Positions 45,759 through 55,089 of a DNA stretch of 64,000 nucleotides are shown here, in pieces. The stretch comes from JAPLUA01 sp964625855 (GTDB taxonomy: Bacteria; Verrucomicrobiota; Verrucomicrobiia; Limisphaerales; UBA8199), in NCBI GenBank assembly GCA_964625855.1, contig CAZVFC010000049.1, positions 1 to 64,000 on the forward strand, read 5' to 3'. The translations under genes were made by a program, and so were the position numbers. Position 1 is the first letter of the stretch. The number at the start of each line of letters is the position of its first letter. A model generated the notes under the pieces. It worked only from the letters and a program-made list of their open reading frames with translations. It did no database searches and was not told the origin of the DNA.

Positions 45759-46757
45759 ATGACTAAGAATTCCATCCTCGTTGTCGGCAGCTCGAACACC
45801 GACATGATCATCAAAGTCCAGCGCATTCCCAAGCCGGGCGAGACCCTCCTTGGCGGCGAATTTGCCAGCGCCGCGGGCGGCAAAGGGGCAAACCAGGCTG
45901 TCGGTGCTGCCCGCGCCGGTGGCGCCGTTACCTTCATCGCCCGGGTTGGTCAGGATATGTTCGGGGACAAGGCGGTCGCCGGCTTTGTCGCCGACGGCAT
46001 CAACGTGGACTATATCGCGCGGGACCAGACCAGCCCCTCGGGGGTCGCCTTGATTTTCGTCGGCGCGAACGGCGAGAATAGCATCGCGGTGGCCTCGGGC
46101 GCCAATGCCAAGCTGACTCCGGCCGACTTGCGGAAAGCCAGGAGCGCCTTTTGCCAATCCAATGTAGTCGTCCTGCAATTGGAAACGCCGCTCAAGACTG
46201 TCGAGGCAGCAGTAGAGCTGGCCACGACTGCAGGGGCGCGAGTCATCCTCAATCCCGCGCCGGCCCAGCCTTTGCCTGACGACTTGCTCGAGCGTCTGTA
46301 TCTGCTCACCCCGAACGAAAGCGAGGCGGAGCTGCTCACCGGCGTAGCGGTTAAGGATGACGCAGCGGTGGCCAAGGCGGCTGAGGCGCTCCTGGCACGC
46401 GGCGTGCAGAACGTGATCATTACGCTGGGCGCGCGAGGCGCATTTGTTGCCGGGAAGGAAGCCCGAGGCTTCGTCAACGGATACAAGGTCAAGCCCGTGG
46501 ATACCACCGGCGCCGGTGATGTGTTCAACGGCGCCCTGGCCGTCGCGCTCGCGGAGGGCAAGTCACTCATCGAGGCCGTGCGGTTCGGAAGCGCCGCGGC
46601 TGCCCTCTCGGTCACCCGCCTGGGCGCCCAAACCTCAGCCCCGGTGAGAAAGGAGATTGAGAAGCTTCTCACTTCTGGTAACGGCTCCGCCGGTGTGAGC
46701 CGGGGAATCGGGCGTCTGGGGCGCCGCGCCGCAAAACAAGTCTTACAGACTGCATAG
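45759..46757 (+). CDS. rbsK: ribokinase (PfkB family)
   Basis: A 332-residue PfkB-family kinase. The N-terminus ILVVGSSNTDMIIKVQRIPKPGETLLG with GGKGANQAVGAARAGG (substrate binding, residues 40-55) is characteristic of ribokinase. The C-terminal DTTGAGDVFNGALAVALAEG holds the anion hole and the catalytic base Asp254, and LTPNESEAELLTG the ATP site. It phosphorylates ribose, or a related pentose, at the 5-hydroxyl. The start is the ATG at 45759, just after the transporter gene. About 25 residues after the last conserved helix (GRLGRRAAKQVLQTA) are extra. As the last gene after the regulator and transporter, it closes the intracellular part of the pathway. Confidence 0.9.
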   Translation: MTKNSILVVGSSNTDMIIKVQRIPKPGETLLGGEFASAAGGKGANQAVGAARAGGAVTFIARVGQDMFGDKAVAGFVADGINVDYIARDQTSPSGVALIFVGANGENSIAVASGANAKLTPADLRKARSAFCQSNVVVLQLETPLKTVEAAVELATTAGARVILNPAPAQPLPDDLLERLYLLTPNESEAELLTGVAVKDDAAVAKAAEALLARGVQNVIITLGARGAFVAGKEARGFVNGYKVKPVDTTGAGDVFNGALAVALAEGKSLIEAVRFGSAAAALSVTRLGAQTSAPVRKEIEKLLTSGNGSAGVSRGIGRLGRRAAKQVLQTA

Positions 46758-46870
46758 GCCTATCCGGGAAGTCCAAATAGGGGGCACGGCCAGTCTGAAT
46801 GGCGGCTCGCGGAGCGTGGAAGACAGCGGCTGCCGTGCAAGACGGGAGAACTGCTTAAAGGAATCGTTCC

Positions 46871-47028
46871 GAGCCTTGCCAGGCTCATCCCAACGCTGTG
46901 TACAGGAGGTGCACCAGCGATGCACCAGCGATGCACGCCGGATGCACACGCGGAAAACGCTTTTGCATCGCTGGTGCATCGCTGGTGCATCGCTGGTGCA
47001 CGGGGTTGGGATGACCCTGGCAAGGCTC
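46871..47028. repeat. long hairpin built from 12-bp repeats
   Basis: Outer arms of 24 bases (starting GAGCCTTGCCAGG) match at 23 positions. Inside them, the left arm has repeats of GCACCAGCGAT and the right arm three copies of the 12-mer GGTGCATCGCTG, its complement. The whole 158 bases can fold into one hairpin. It occupies the gene-free stretch 46758-47183 between rbsK and the sensor kinase gene. Confidence 0.8.
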
Positions 47029-47183
47029 AGAACGAGGGAGATGCCAGGGGCGCGCGCTTGGCGCACCTGCCCGCCCGGTCCGTCTGCCGCCAACGGCGAT
47101 CACATCCACGTGGATGTGTCCGTTTATGGGCTGCGCGGCGGAAGCTTGTTGACCGGAATAGCGCCAGGAGTAGGCTGTGCCCC

Positions 47184-50100
47184 ATGACCGGGCCGTTAGG
47201 CCGACTCAATTTAGACTCGCGCTGCCATCCTCATGCCGCTATTCGCCTCGCCGTCTATGCCGCGCGGTGTGCTGTCCTTCGCGGCGGGCTTGCGCTCCTG
47301 CTGCTCGCGCCGTGGGAGGTCTGGTTGCGCGCGGAGAATGCCGGGGTGAGGCGCTATCTGATTGACGTCTGGCCGGGGGAGAAGGGACTGCCGCAGAATA
47401 CGGTGACAGGCATTGCCCAGACCTCGGACGGCTATTTGTGGCTGACCACGCTGGACGGGGTGGCGCGGTTTGACGGGTTGCGGCTTAAGATGTTCAAGGC
47501 CAGCGACACGCCGGCACTGGGCAGCGGCCGCATCCGGTTCATGTTCACTGGCCGGCACGGAGAACTCTGGTTGTCCACCCAGGAAGGCGGGGTGATCCGG
47601 TTGCTGAATGGCCGCTTCAGCCCGCTGGTGCTCCCGAAAAGCCAAGGCGTACGCGCGGCGGTTACGCAAGTCGCCGAAGATGAATCGGGCGCGCTCTGGC
47701 TTTCGACGGAAGACGGCAAGGTGGGCCGCCTGGCGGCCGGGCAGTATTCCATTGTTTCGACCAACTGGAGCGCCGAGAGGGGGACGGGTTTTCAGGTGCG
47801 GGCGGATGCCCGGGGCCGCCTTTGGGCGCTGAGCAGTTCGGGGCTTTTCCAGGTGTTAGGCGACGCCCTCGTGCCGGCGGTGCAAGGCAAATCCGGCGAG
47901 TATTCCTTCCACAGTCCGAGCCGGACGGGAGGGTGGTGGCTGGTCACGGGCGGCCGAATCCGCCTGTGGCGGGACGGGCAATGGCTGGGCGCAGTGGACC
48001 AGCCGGGTGGGGCCGCCGGCGGTATCACCTGCATCCTTGAGGACCACGGTGGACGGCTCTGGGTTGGCACGGCGGCCAATGGCCTGTTCCGTTGTGACAC
48101 GAATGGCGCCACCATGCAATTCACCCGGCAGCACGGCTTGAGCAGCGTTGCGATCCGTACGTTGCTGGAAGACGCCGAGGGGCATATCTGGGTCGGTACC
48201 GAAGACGGCGGACTCAACCGGTTGCGCTTGCCGCTCTTCGCTGTTTACGGGCCGGACCAGGGTCTTTCCTCGGAGCGGGTGACGACGGTTAGCGAAGGGC
48301 CGGACGGGGCGCTTTGGGTCGGGACGGATGGAAACGGCGTCAAGCGCCTGGGCGGGGAAGCCGCCGGCCCCGTTGGCGGAGACGCGACGAGCGCCTCCTG
48401 GCGGGTGGCGACGGTGTTGGCGGATCAGGCCGGCGGAATCTGGGTGGGCCTGCGTTCCGGCGGAGTCTTCCGCTGGCAGGATGGCCATTTCACGCCCTTG
48501 ACGGGTTTCGCCACCGCCGGCTATCCCACGCGCAGCTTGTACGAGGACTCGCGCGGGGCGATCTGGATCGGCCAGCGCATCACACGCACGCTCGCGCGCG
48601 TGCAAGGCGGCAAGGTCCAAACCGTCGCGCTGCCGCAATCCATGCCGTTGGCTGATGTCCGCGTGGCGGCGGAGGATGCGAGCGGGGCGATGTGGTTCGG
48701 CACGGACGGCGCGGGGTTGTTGCGCTACAAAGACGGCCAGTTCACGCGGTTCACGCGCGAGCAGGGGTTGAGCAGCGACTTCGTGTGGGCTCTTCGGCCC
48801 GAGCCCGACGGCTCGCTGTGGCTGGGTACTTATGGCGGCGGTTTGACCCGGCTCAAGGACGGGCGGGCGGTGACGTGCACGAGCCGCGACGGCCTGGTGG
48901 ATGATGTGATTTGCCACATTGCCGACGACGGCCGGGGCCAGTATTGGTTCAGCTCGAATCAAGGCGTCTTCCGGGTGAGCAAGGCGGAGCTGTATCAATT
49001 CGCCGAGCGCCGGCGGGCGCGCATCCATTGTGTGGCCTACGGGAAGGCGGATGGCCTGCCGGTGCTGGAGTGCGAGGGGGGCTGCCAGCCGGCCGGTTGC
49101 CGCAGCCGCGACGGACGCCTGTGGTTCCCCACCATTCGCGGCCTGGTGGCCGTGGATCCGAGCGACGTGAGCACCAACACAGTTCCGCCGCCCGTGCACA
49201 TCGAGAGGCTCGTTGTAGATGGCAAGGAGATCGGGGTGAGTGAATGGCCACAGCACGATAACGGGCAGGCGCGGCCCGTCGCGCTGGAACTCCGGCCCGG
49301 CAGCCGGCGCATTGAATTTCACTACACGGGCGTGAACTTCAGCGCTCCTGAGAAGCTGCGCTTTCGCCACAAGCTGGAAGGCGTGGACGCGGAATGGGTT
49401 GACACCGGCGGACAGCGGGAGGCCAGCTACGACCGGCTGGGGCATGGCCGCTATACCTTTCGGGTCCAGGCCTGCAACCGGGAAGGCGTGTGGAACGAGG
49501 CGGGCGATGTCGTCGCCCTGACCGTGCTGCCGTATTTCTGGCAGACATGGTGGTTCGCCGCGTTGTTTCTGACGGCGTTCGGCGGCGCGGTCGGCGTGAC
49601 GGTGAGACACGTCTTGCGGCGGCGGCACGAGCGGCAGGTCAAGCTGCTGCGGCAGCTCCACGCGCTGGAGCGGGAGCGGACTCGGATTGCGCGGGACATT
49701 CACGACGACCTGGGCGGCAGCCTGACGGAGATCGGTTACCTGGGGGCGCTGGCGGTGCGGGATTCGCGGTCGCTGGAGGAGGCGCGCGAGCAAATTGGGC
49801 GGATCACCGAGCGCACCCGTGAACTGGCGCGAAGGCTGGATGAAACGGTCTGGGCCGTGAACCCCAAGAACGACACCCCCGCGCAACTGGCGACGTATCT
49901 CTGTCGCTTCGCCCGGGAATTCCTTGAACCCACCGCCATCCGCTGCCGGCTGGATGTGGCCAGCAGCCTGCCGGAAGTTCCGCTGTCGGCTGAGGTGCGG
50001 CACAACGTCTTCCTCGTCGTCAAAGAAGCCTTGAACAACGCGGCCAAGCATTCGGCCGCCGCGGAATTGTGGCTGCGGTTGAGGACGAGCGATGGCGCGC

Positions 50101-50348
50101 TGGTCATCGAGGTCTCGGACAATGGCCGCGGATTCCGTCCAGAAGCACACCGTGAGGCAGGCAACGGCTTGCGCAACATGACGGCGCGCATGGAGGAAAT
50201 GGGCGGCCGGTTGACGGTGCGCAGCGCGCCCGGGGAAGGCACCACGGTCTGCCTGCAGTTGCCGTTGGCGGACCAGCGATCCGGCGGGAACGGCATCCGG
50301 GCCTTACCTATCCGAATGGGGGATGGCAGCGGCGCGCGCAGCGCTTAG
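47184..50348 (+). CDS. two-component regulator-propeller sensor histidine kinase
   Basis: A 1054-residue membrane sensor. The N-terminus holds a signal/membrane segment (GGLALLLLAPWEVWL). About fourteen propeller repeats (pattern GxLWxGTxxGGLxRL, e.g. GHIWVGTEDGGLNRL) fill residues about 60-690 and should form two seven-bladed periplasmic propellers that bind glycan fragments. A Y_Y_Y domain (about 711-782), a transmembrane helix (about 790-806), a HisKA_3 domain with RDIHDDLGG (His840), and a HATPase with EALNNAAKH and DNGRGF complete it. The ATG at 47184 was chosen because the longer frame runs through the hairpin repeats. The gene ends 12 bases before its response regulator. Its last 20 residues overlap a palindrome-like motif that recurs upstream of the next LamG gene. 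Confidence 0.87.
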   Translation: MTGPLGRLNLDSRCHPHAAIRLAVYAARCAVLRGGLALLLLAPWEVWLRAENAGVRRYLIDVWPGEKGLPQNTVTGIAQTSDGYLWLTTLDGVARFDGLRLKMFKASDTPALGSGRIRFMFTGRHGELWLSTQEGGVIRLLNGRFSPLVLPKSQGVRAAVTQVAEDESGALWLSTEDGKVGRLAAGQYSIVSTNWSAERGTGFQVRADARGRLWALSSSGLFQVLGDALVPAVQGKSGEYSFHSPSRTGGWWLVTGGRIRLWRDGQWLGAVDQPGGAAGGITCILEDHGGRLWVGTAANGLFRCDTNGATMQFTRQHGLSSVAIRTLLEDAEGHIWVGTEDGGLNRLRLPLFAVYGPDQGLSSERVTTVSEGPDGALWVGTDGNGVKRLGGEAAGPVGGDATSASWRVATVLADQAGGIWVGLRSGGVFRWQDGHFTPLTGFATAGYPTRSLYEDSRGAIWIGQRITRTLARVQGGKVQTVALPQSMPLADVRVAAEDASGAMWFGTDGAGLLRYKDGQFTRFTREQGLSSDFVWALRPEPDGSLWLGTYGGGLTRLKDGRAVTCTSRDGLVDDVICHIADDGRGQYWFSSNQGVFRVSKAELYQFAERRRARIHCVAYGKADGLPVLECEGGCQPAGCRSRDGRLWFPTIRGLVAVDPSDVSTNTVPPPVHIERLVVDGKEIGVSEWPQHDNGQARPVALELRPGSRRIEFHYTGVNFSAPEKLRFRHKLEGVDAEWVDTGGQREASYDRLGHGRYTFRVQACNREGVWNEAGDVVALTVLPYFWQTWWFAALFLTAFGGAVGVTVRHVLRRRHERQVKLLRQLHALERERTRIARDIHDDLGGSLTEIGYLGALAVRDSRSLEEAREQIGRITERTRELARRLDETVWAVNPKNDTPAQLATYLCRFAREFLEPTAIRCRLDVASSLPEVPLSAEVRHNVFLVVKEALNNAAKHSAAAELWLRLRTSDGALVIEVSDNGRGFRPEAHREAGNGLRNMTARMEEMGGRLTVRSAPGEGTTVCLQLPLADQRSGGNGIRALPIRMGDGSGARSA
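50306..50325 (+). promoter_or_regulatory. candidate response-regulator site, copy 1
   Basis: ACCTATCCGAATGGGGGATG, an imperfect palindrome 35 bases before the response-regulator ATG, within the last codons of the kinase gene. It matches copy 2 at 18 of 20 bases. Confidence 0.5.
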
Positions 50349-50360
50349 GCTGGAGGCGAT

Positions 50361-50984
50361 ATGGCAATCTCTGTGGCCATCGTTGAAGACAATCCTGAAG
50401 TCCGGCGCAATCTCTCGCGCTACATTGACGGCGCGCCCGGATTCCGCTGCCAGTGCCTCTGCGCCACCGCGGAGGAGGCGTTGCGCACGATCCCGCCTTC
50501 GCCGCCGGATGTGATCCTGATGGACATCCAACTGCCGGGCATGAGCGGCATCGCCTGCACGGCCTCGCTCAAGGCCGCGCTGCCGTCGGTGCCGGTCATG
50601 ATGCTCACGGTGTATGAGGATACGGAGGTCATCTTCCGCGCGCTGAGGGCCGGGGCGAGCGGTTACCTGCTCAAGCGCAGCGACCCGGCCAAAGTGCTGG
50701 AGGCCATTACCGACCTGCACCACGGCGGCGCGCCGATGACCGACCAGATTGCCCGCAAGGTGATCGAGTCGTTCCATCAATCCAAGCCGGAGGTTCACCC
50801 GCAGGACAAGCTCACCGCTCGCGAGGAAGAAATCCTTGACCATCTCGCCCAGGGTTACGTCACCAAGGAAATCGCGGACCGATTGGGCATCAGCTCCGCC
50901 ACCGTCCGTTTCCACCTCAAACACATCTACGACAAGCTCCACGTTCGCTCGCGCGTCGAGGCGGTGATTAAGCATCTCGGCTGA
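50361..50984 (+). CDS. NarL/FixJ-family response regulator
   Basis: A 207-residue two-domain regulator. The receiver has the acidic pair in AIVEDNPEVRR, the phospho-acceptor Asp55 in ILMDIQLPGMSG, and Thr/Lys residues of the switch (MLTVYED, SGYLLKRSD). The LuxR-type helix-turn-helix is near residues 145-200 (LTAREEEILDHLAQGYVTKEIADRLGISSATVRFHLKHIYDKL). It directly follows its cognate sensor kinase, so the pair should respond to a periplasmic ligand. A conserved 20-bp motif before this gene and before the LamG gene at 51109 is a candidate binding site, suggesting autoregulation and control of that gene. Confidence 0.93.
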   Translation: MAISVAIVEDNPEVRRNLSRYIDGAPGFRCQCLCATAEEALRTIPPSPPDVILMDIQLPGMSGIACTASLKAALPSVPVMMLTVYEDTEVIFRALRAGASGYLLKRSDPAKVLEAITDLHHGGAPMTDQIARKVIESFHQSKPEVHPQDKLTAREEEILDHLAQGYVTKEIADRLGISSATVRFHLKHIYDKLHVRSRVEAVIKHLG

Positions 50985-50992
50985 AATGGCCA

Positions 50993-51012
50993 ACCTATCC
51001 AATTGGGGGATG
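50993..51012 (+). promoter_or_regulatory. candidate response-regulator site, copy 2
   Basis: ACCTATCCAATTGGGGGATG, 97 bases before the LamG gene's ATG. It matches copy 1 at 18 of 20 bases and is similarly palindrome-like around the AT centre. Confidence 0.5.
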
Positions 51013-51108
51013 CGCGCCTTCCGGAGTCCATGCAAAATCCGCGCGAATGAATCGGACTAGCAACGAAACAAAAGGTGCCCACCCCGGCTCACACACGAAA
51101 CTAAACTA

Positions 51109-54100
51109 ATGAAACCAACCTCGATCCGACATCACCTGGCGCTGGCTGCAGCCGGCGTATTGGCTCTCACGGCCGGGCTGTCCGCTCTCGCCGACTATCC
51201 CTCCTCAGTCCTCGCTGACGGCCCACTGACCTACTATCGCTTCAGCGAAGCTGCCGTGGTCCCCACTCCGTACCCGCTGGCGACCAATATTGGCACCTTG
51301 GGTGCCGTTGCCAACGGCGCGGATGCCGTGGCACAGGATCCAGGCGTGGTCAGGGGTGTGTCCGGAGCGCTGGCGGACCCGGACAATACCGCCTACAACT
51401 TTCCCGGCGGCACCAACACAGCCGTCGTGATCCCCTATAATGCGGTGCTGGCCCAAGCCGCGCCCTTCTCGGTCGAGTTCTGGGCCAAACCAAAGTTCCC
51501 TGGGTCGTCAATGTCGGCCTGGGGCACCCCCACGGCCTTCTTCGATTATAACAGCCCGCGCCATGGTTGGCTGCTCTACCAATCCGATTCGAGCCAAAAC
51601 TACGGCAACGGCTGGATGTTCCGGTTATACGCCAATAGCGGCACCGCCATGGTAGCCGATGCCCAAATCACGGCCCCGGTGGATGCCAACGTGTGGTACC
51701 ATGTTGTCGCCGTTTGGGACGGCGCGACCGCCAAAATCTACACCAATGGTGTCCTGGCGGTGAGCGCTAACAAGAATTCTAACACGTATAGCCCGCCGAC
51801 CACTGCGCGGGCGCTGACCATCGGCTCGCGGGGCAACACCGGCAGCACCGCCACCTACGAATACAACGGCGCGATTGACGAATACGCCTACTACACCAAC
51901 GCCCTGAGTGCCGCCGACATCGCCGCCCACCACGACGCCGCCACGACGAATGCCGCCGGCTATGCCGACCAGGTCCTCGCCCTGAACCCGGCGGGCTACT
52001 GGCGCTTCAATGAGAAATTCAACCCGACGGTGGTCCCGAACGCCGGGACAGGCGGCTTGGCCTTCGACGGCACGTACCGCCAGGGCGCCGCCACCGCGGC
52101 TGAGACCGTCGGCGGGATAGATAGCGGCAACCGCGTACTGGCGCTCGCTACCAGCAACCCGGGCTATGTCAACATTCCCCCGCTATGGCGCAACAGCGTG
52201 AACGCAGCGACGATCGAGTGCTGGATCAAGCGCAACGGCGAGCAGTCCACTGCGGCCGGCGTTGTGTATTATCGGCATCCCGCGGTGTCCGGCACCGCCG
52301 CCAACAGCGGCGGCCTTTGCTTCGCGACCGGCACCACGCTCGGCTACAATTGGAACAACGGTTCAATCTGGAATTCCGGGCTGACGCCTCCGGACGGCCA
52401 GTGGGCCTACGTCGCGCTGGCCATCAGCTCAAGTCGAGCGGTCATGTACATGTATGACGGCACAACCTGGAGCGCCGCCACGAACACGGTGGCCATCGGC
52501 GCCATGCCGATCTACTGGAACATGAACATTGGGTATGACAGCGGCAGCGCCAGCCGCTACTTCAACGGCTCGATTGATGAAGTTGCAGTTTACGCCAAGA
52601 CTCTCAGCGGCAACCAGCTTCGGGGCCATGCCTTGGCCGGGTATGGCGACAGTAATCCGCCCACCTTCCTGATTGATCCTCCTGAGTTGACGACCAAAGG
52701 AACCATTTACGCCGGCTGGCCGTTTTCGCTGAGCGTGGATGCTTACGGCGTGCCGCCGCTCACCTTCCAGTGGCGCCAGGATGGGACGAACATTGTCAAC
52801 GCCACCAATACCACCTATAGCGTCACCAGCGCGGCGGCGAGCGACAGCGGCAACTATGACGTAGTGGTTACGAATCCCAACGGCAGCACGACCAACACTA
52901 CCACCACAGCAGTCGCGGTGGTTACCACGCCTCCGGACGTCGTCACCGGCCTCCGCACCTGGCTTCGGTTCGACGAAACAGGCGGCCTGACGGCGACCGA
53001 CAGCTCCGGGAATGGCCGCGATGGCACCCTCCTGAACTTCTATAGCGACCCGGCCCAGTGGGTTCCCGGGCTCATCACCAACGCCCTCTCCGTGAACCCC
53101 GACTACTGGGGCGAGCAGCAAGTGGTGGTGGTGACCAACCTGGAGGCGTTCGACTTCTCCAGCAACCTGGAGTTCAGCTTGTCGGCCTGGGTGTATGTCA
53201 ATCCGGCGCTGCAAGGGAACAACAACGGCGGCATCATCGCGCGGGGCTATGGCGGGGGCGGCGAGCAGTACTGCCTGGACATAGATGCCGGCAAGTTCCG
53301 CTTCTTCGTGCGCAATGCCAGCGGCACGGCGATCATTGCTTCCACCACGGTCGCGGCCAACGGCGCGTGGCAACATGTCTGCGGCGTGTACAAAGCCGCG
53401 GATGGCCTGATGAAAATCTACGTCAACGGTGTCCAAGCCGGCACCGCCACGCCTCCGTCCAGCCTGTTCACGGCGAGTCACGAGCTCAGCATCGGCTCCC
53501 GGCAATCGGCGAATTACGACGGCGCTCCTTATGACTTTAATCTGGTGGGCCTCATTGACGACGCCCGCATTTATGGCCGAGCCCTGGTGGCAGCGGAAGT
53601 GCAAGCCCTTTACACTGCGGCGCCGACTGTTGCGCCTAGCGTCGTGCAGGATCCGGTGGGACGCTCCGTTTTCTCCGGCGGCTCAGTGACCTTGAGTGCG
53701 GTGGCGGCGGGCACGCTGCCGTTGAAGTACCAATGGTTCAGGAACTCGACTGCCGTCTCAGGGGCGACCGCTTCTACCTTGACGCTGGCCAGTGTCACTG
53801 CAGCCAATATCGGCACCTACAGCTTGAGGGTGACAAACGGCGGCGGTTTCACCAACACCGCTCCGGCGGTCGTAGGCTTGTTGCCCGCACCGGAAAACAC
53901 CTACGAATCCCTGGTGGTCGCCGACGACCCGGAGGCTTATTGGCGGCTCAATGAAGCGTATGATGGCACGGGGATTATCCTCGACTCGATGGGCCGCCAC
54001 GACGGAGCGACGCGCTCATGGGGCGGGACTGTGGATGGCGGGGCAGGCTTCACCTACAGCCAGCCCGGCGCCCTGGTGGAGAATCCCGACACGAGCATCC

Positions 54101-55080
54101 TGTTCCAGAACTACAACCAGAACCTGGTGACCGTGCCTTTTTCGACCGGTCTGAATTCGGTCCCGTTCAGCTTCGAGTGCTGGGCCAACCTCAGCAGCCT
54201 GCCGGTCAGCCCCAACTTCTACGCCACCTACTCTTCTGTGTCTAGCACTGCAGGCGCGGTGAATCGTGGAAGCGGGCTATTCGCCATGGGGCAGTATGGC
54301 GACTGGGAGAATTGGTTCTACCTAAACGGCCTGTGGGGAGTCAGCTATGGCTCCCCGACAGCCGCCAGTCAATGGGTTCATCTGGTCTCGACCTATGACG
54401 GTGAATGGCAGCGCCTATACGCGAATGGTGAGCTGGTTGCCAGCCTGCCCATGTCGTTCTATCCCAATACGACTACTCCGTTCCATATCGGGTCGAGCCG
54501 CAGCGATTGGGGCTCCGGCGACAAGTGGTTTGACGGCCTGCTGGACGAAGTGGCGTGGTACAAGGCCGCGCTGACGCCTGCGCGCGTGAACGCCCACTAC
54601 ACCCTGGGCCTGTATGGCACCAACAGCCTGCCGGTCTTCGTCCAACCGCCCGCCTCGCAGACCGTGACGGCAGGTGATACCGCGACCTTCACCGCCGCCG
54701 CGATCGGCGCTCCAACCATCAGTTACCAATGGAAGAAGGACGGGGCAGACATCGCAGGGGCAACCGACCTGACTTTGAACGTTCCCAACGTCTATTACAC
54801 CGATGGCGGCAGTCAGTATCAGCTCGCCGTCACGAACGGCGTCGGCGGAGTGGTCAGCCTGCCGGCAACGCTCACCGTCCTGCCGCCGGCCTCGCAGACC
54901 AACCTGGTGATTCGCACCTCGACGGGCGGCCCGGACGCGGTCCTCGAGCTGATCTGGCCTGCCGGCACCCTCTGGTCAGCACCTGCGGTCACCGGCCCAT
55001 GGACGGCGGTAGAAGGTGCGACGCTGCCTTACTACACCGTCTCGCCCACGAACGCGGCGACGTTCTTCCGCTGCGAGTAA
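51109..55080 (+). CDS. giant secreted LamG/Ig-like protein
   Basis: A 1323-residue exported protein with signal peptide (ALAAAGVLALTAGLSALADY). It contains four LamG/concanavalin-like domains. They can be recognised by YYRFSEAAVVP and ATYEYNGAIDEYAYYTNALSAADIAA; YWRFNEKFNPT and FNGSIDEVAVYAKTLSG; LRFDETGGLTATDSSG and NLVGLIDDARIYGRALVA; and YWRLNEAYDGTG and FDGLLDEVAWYKAAL. Ig-like repeats separate them (FQWRQDGTNIV, YQWFRNSTAV, YQWKKDGADIAGA). The C-terminal tail ends ATFFRCE. Such proteins bind carbohydrate or surface partners. It follows the sensor/regulator pair and carries the same upstream motif, so it may be that pair's output. Confidence 0.84.
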   Translation: MKPTSIRHHLALAAAGVLALTAGLSALADYPSSVLADGPLTYYRFSEAAVVPTPYPLATNIGTLGAVANGADAVAQDPGVVRGVSGALADPDNTAYNFPGGTNTAVVIPYNAVLAQAAPFSVEFWAKPKFPGSSMSAWGTPTAFFDYNSPRHGWLLYQSDSSQNYGNGWMFRLYANSGTAMVADAQITAPVDANVWYHVVAVWDGATAKIYTNGVLAVSANKNSNTYSPPTTARALTIGSRGNTGSTATYEYNGAIDEYAYYTNALSAADIAAHHDAATTNAAGYADQVLALNPAGYWRFNEKFNPTVVPNAGTGGLAFDGTYRQGAATAAETVGGIDSGNRVLALATSNPGYVNIPPLWRNSVNAATIECWIKRNGEQSTAAGVVYYRHPAVSGTAANSGGLCFATGTTLGYNWNNGSIWNSGLTPPDGQWAYVALAISSSRAVMYMYDGTTWSAATNTVAIGAMPIYWNMNIGYDSGSASRYFNGSIDEVAVYAKTLSGNQLRGHALAGYGDSNPPTFLIDPPELTTKGTIYAGWPFSLSVDAYGVPPLTFQWRQDGTNIVNATNTTYSVTSAAASDSGNYDVVVTNPNGSTTNTTTTAVAVVTTPPDVVTGLRTWLRFDETGGLTATDSSGNGRDGTLLNFYSDPAQWVPGLITNALSVNPDYWGEQQVVVVTNLEAFDFSSNLEFSLSAWVYVNPALQGNNNGGIIARGYGGGGEQYCLDIDAGKFRFFVRNASGTAIIASTTVAANGAWQHVCGVYKAADGLMKIYVNGVQAGTATPPSSLFTASHELSIGSRQSANYDGAPYDFNLVGLIDDARIYGRALVAAEVQALYTAAPTVAPSVVQDPVGRSVFSGGSVTLSAVAAGTLPLKYQWFRNSTAVSGATASTLTLASVTAANIGTYSLRVTNGGGFTNTAPAVVGLLPAPENTYESLVVADDPEAYWRLNEAYDGTGIILDSMGRHDGATRSWGGTVDGGAGFTYSQPGALVENPDTSILFQNYNQNLVTVPFSTGLNSVPFSFECWANLSSLPVSPNFYATYSSVSSTAGAVNRGSGLFAMGQYGDWENWFYLNGLWGVSYGSPTAASQWVHLVSTYDGEWQRLYANGELVASLPMSFYPNTTTPFHIGSSRSDWGSGDKWFDGLLDEVAWYKAALTPARVNAHYTLGLYGTNSLPVFVQPPASQTVTAGDTATFTAAAIGAPTISYQWKKDGADIAGATDLTLNVPNVYYTDGGSQYQLAVTNGVGGVVSLPATLTVLPPASQTNLVIRTSTGGPDAVLELIWPAGTLWSAPAVTGPWTAVEGATLPYYTVSPTNAATFFRCE

Positions 55081-55089
55081 GCAGATGCG

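Noticed and set aside
46909..47000. Tandem repeats that could suggest a CRISPR array
   Set aside because: The units are contiguous 12-mers without spacers and are mirrored as an inverted repeat, so they form a hairpin, not an array.
47856..50150. 764-codon minus-strand frame
   Set aside because: It is the mirror of the histidine kinase gene, whose propeller, HisKA_3 and HATPase motifs are unmistakable.
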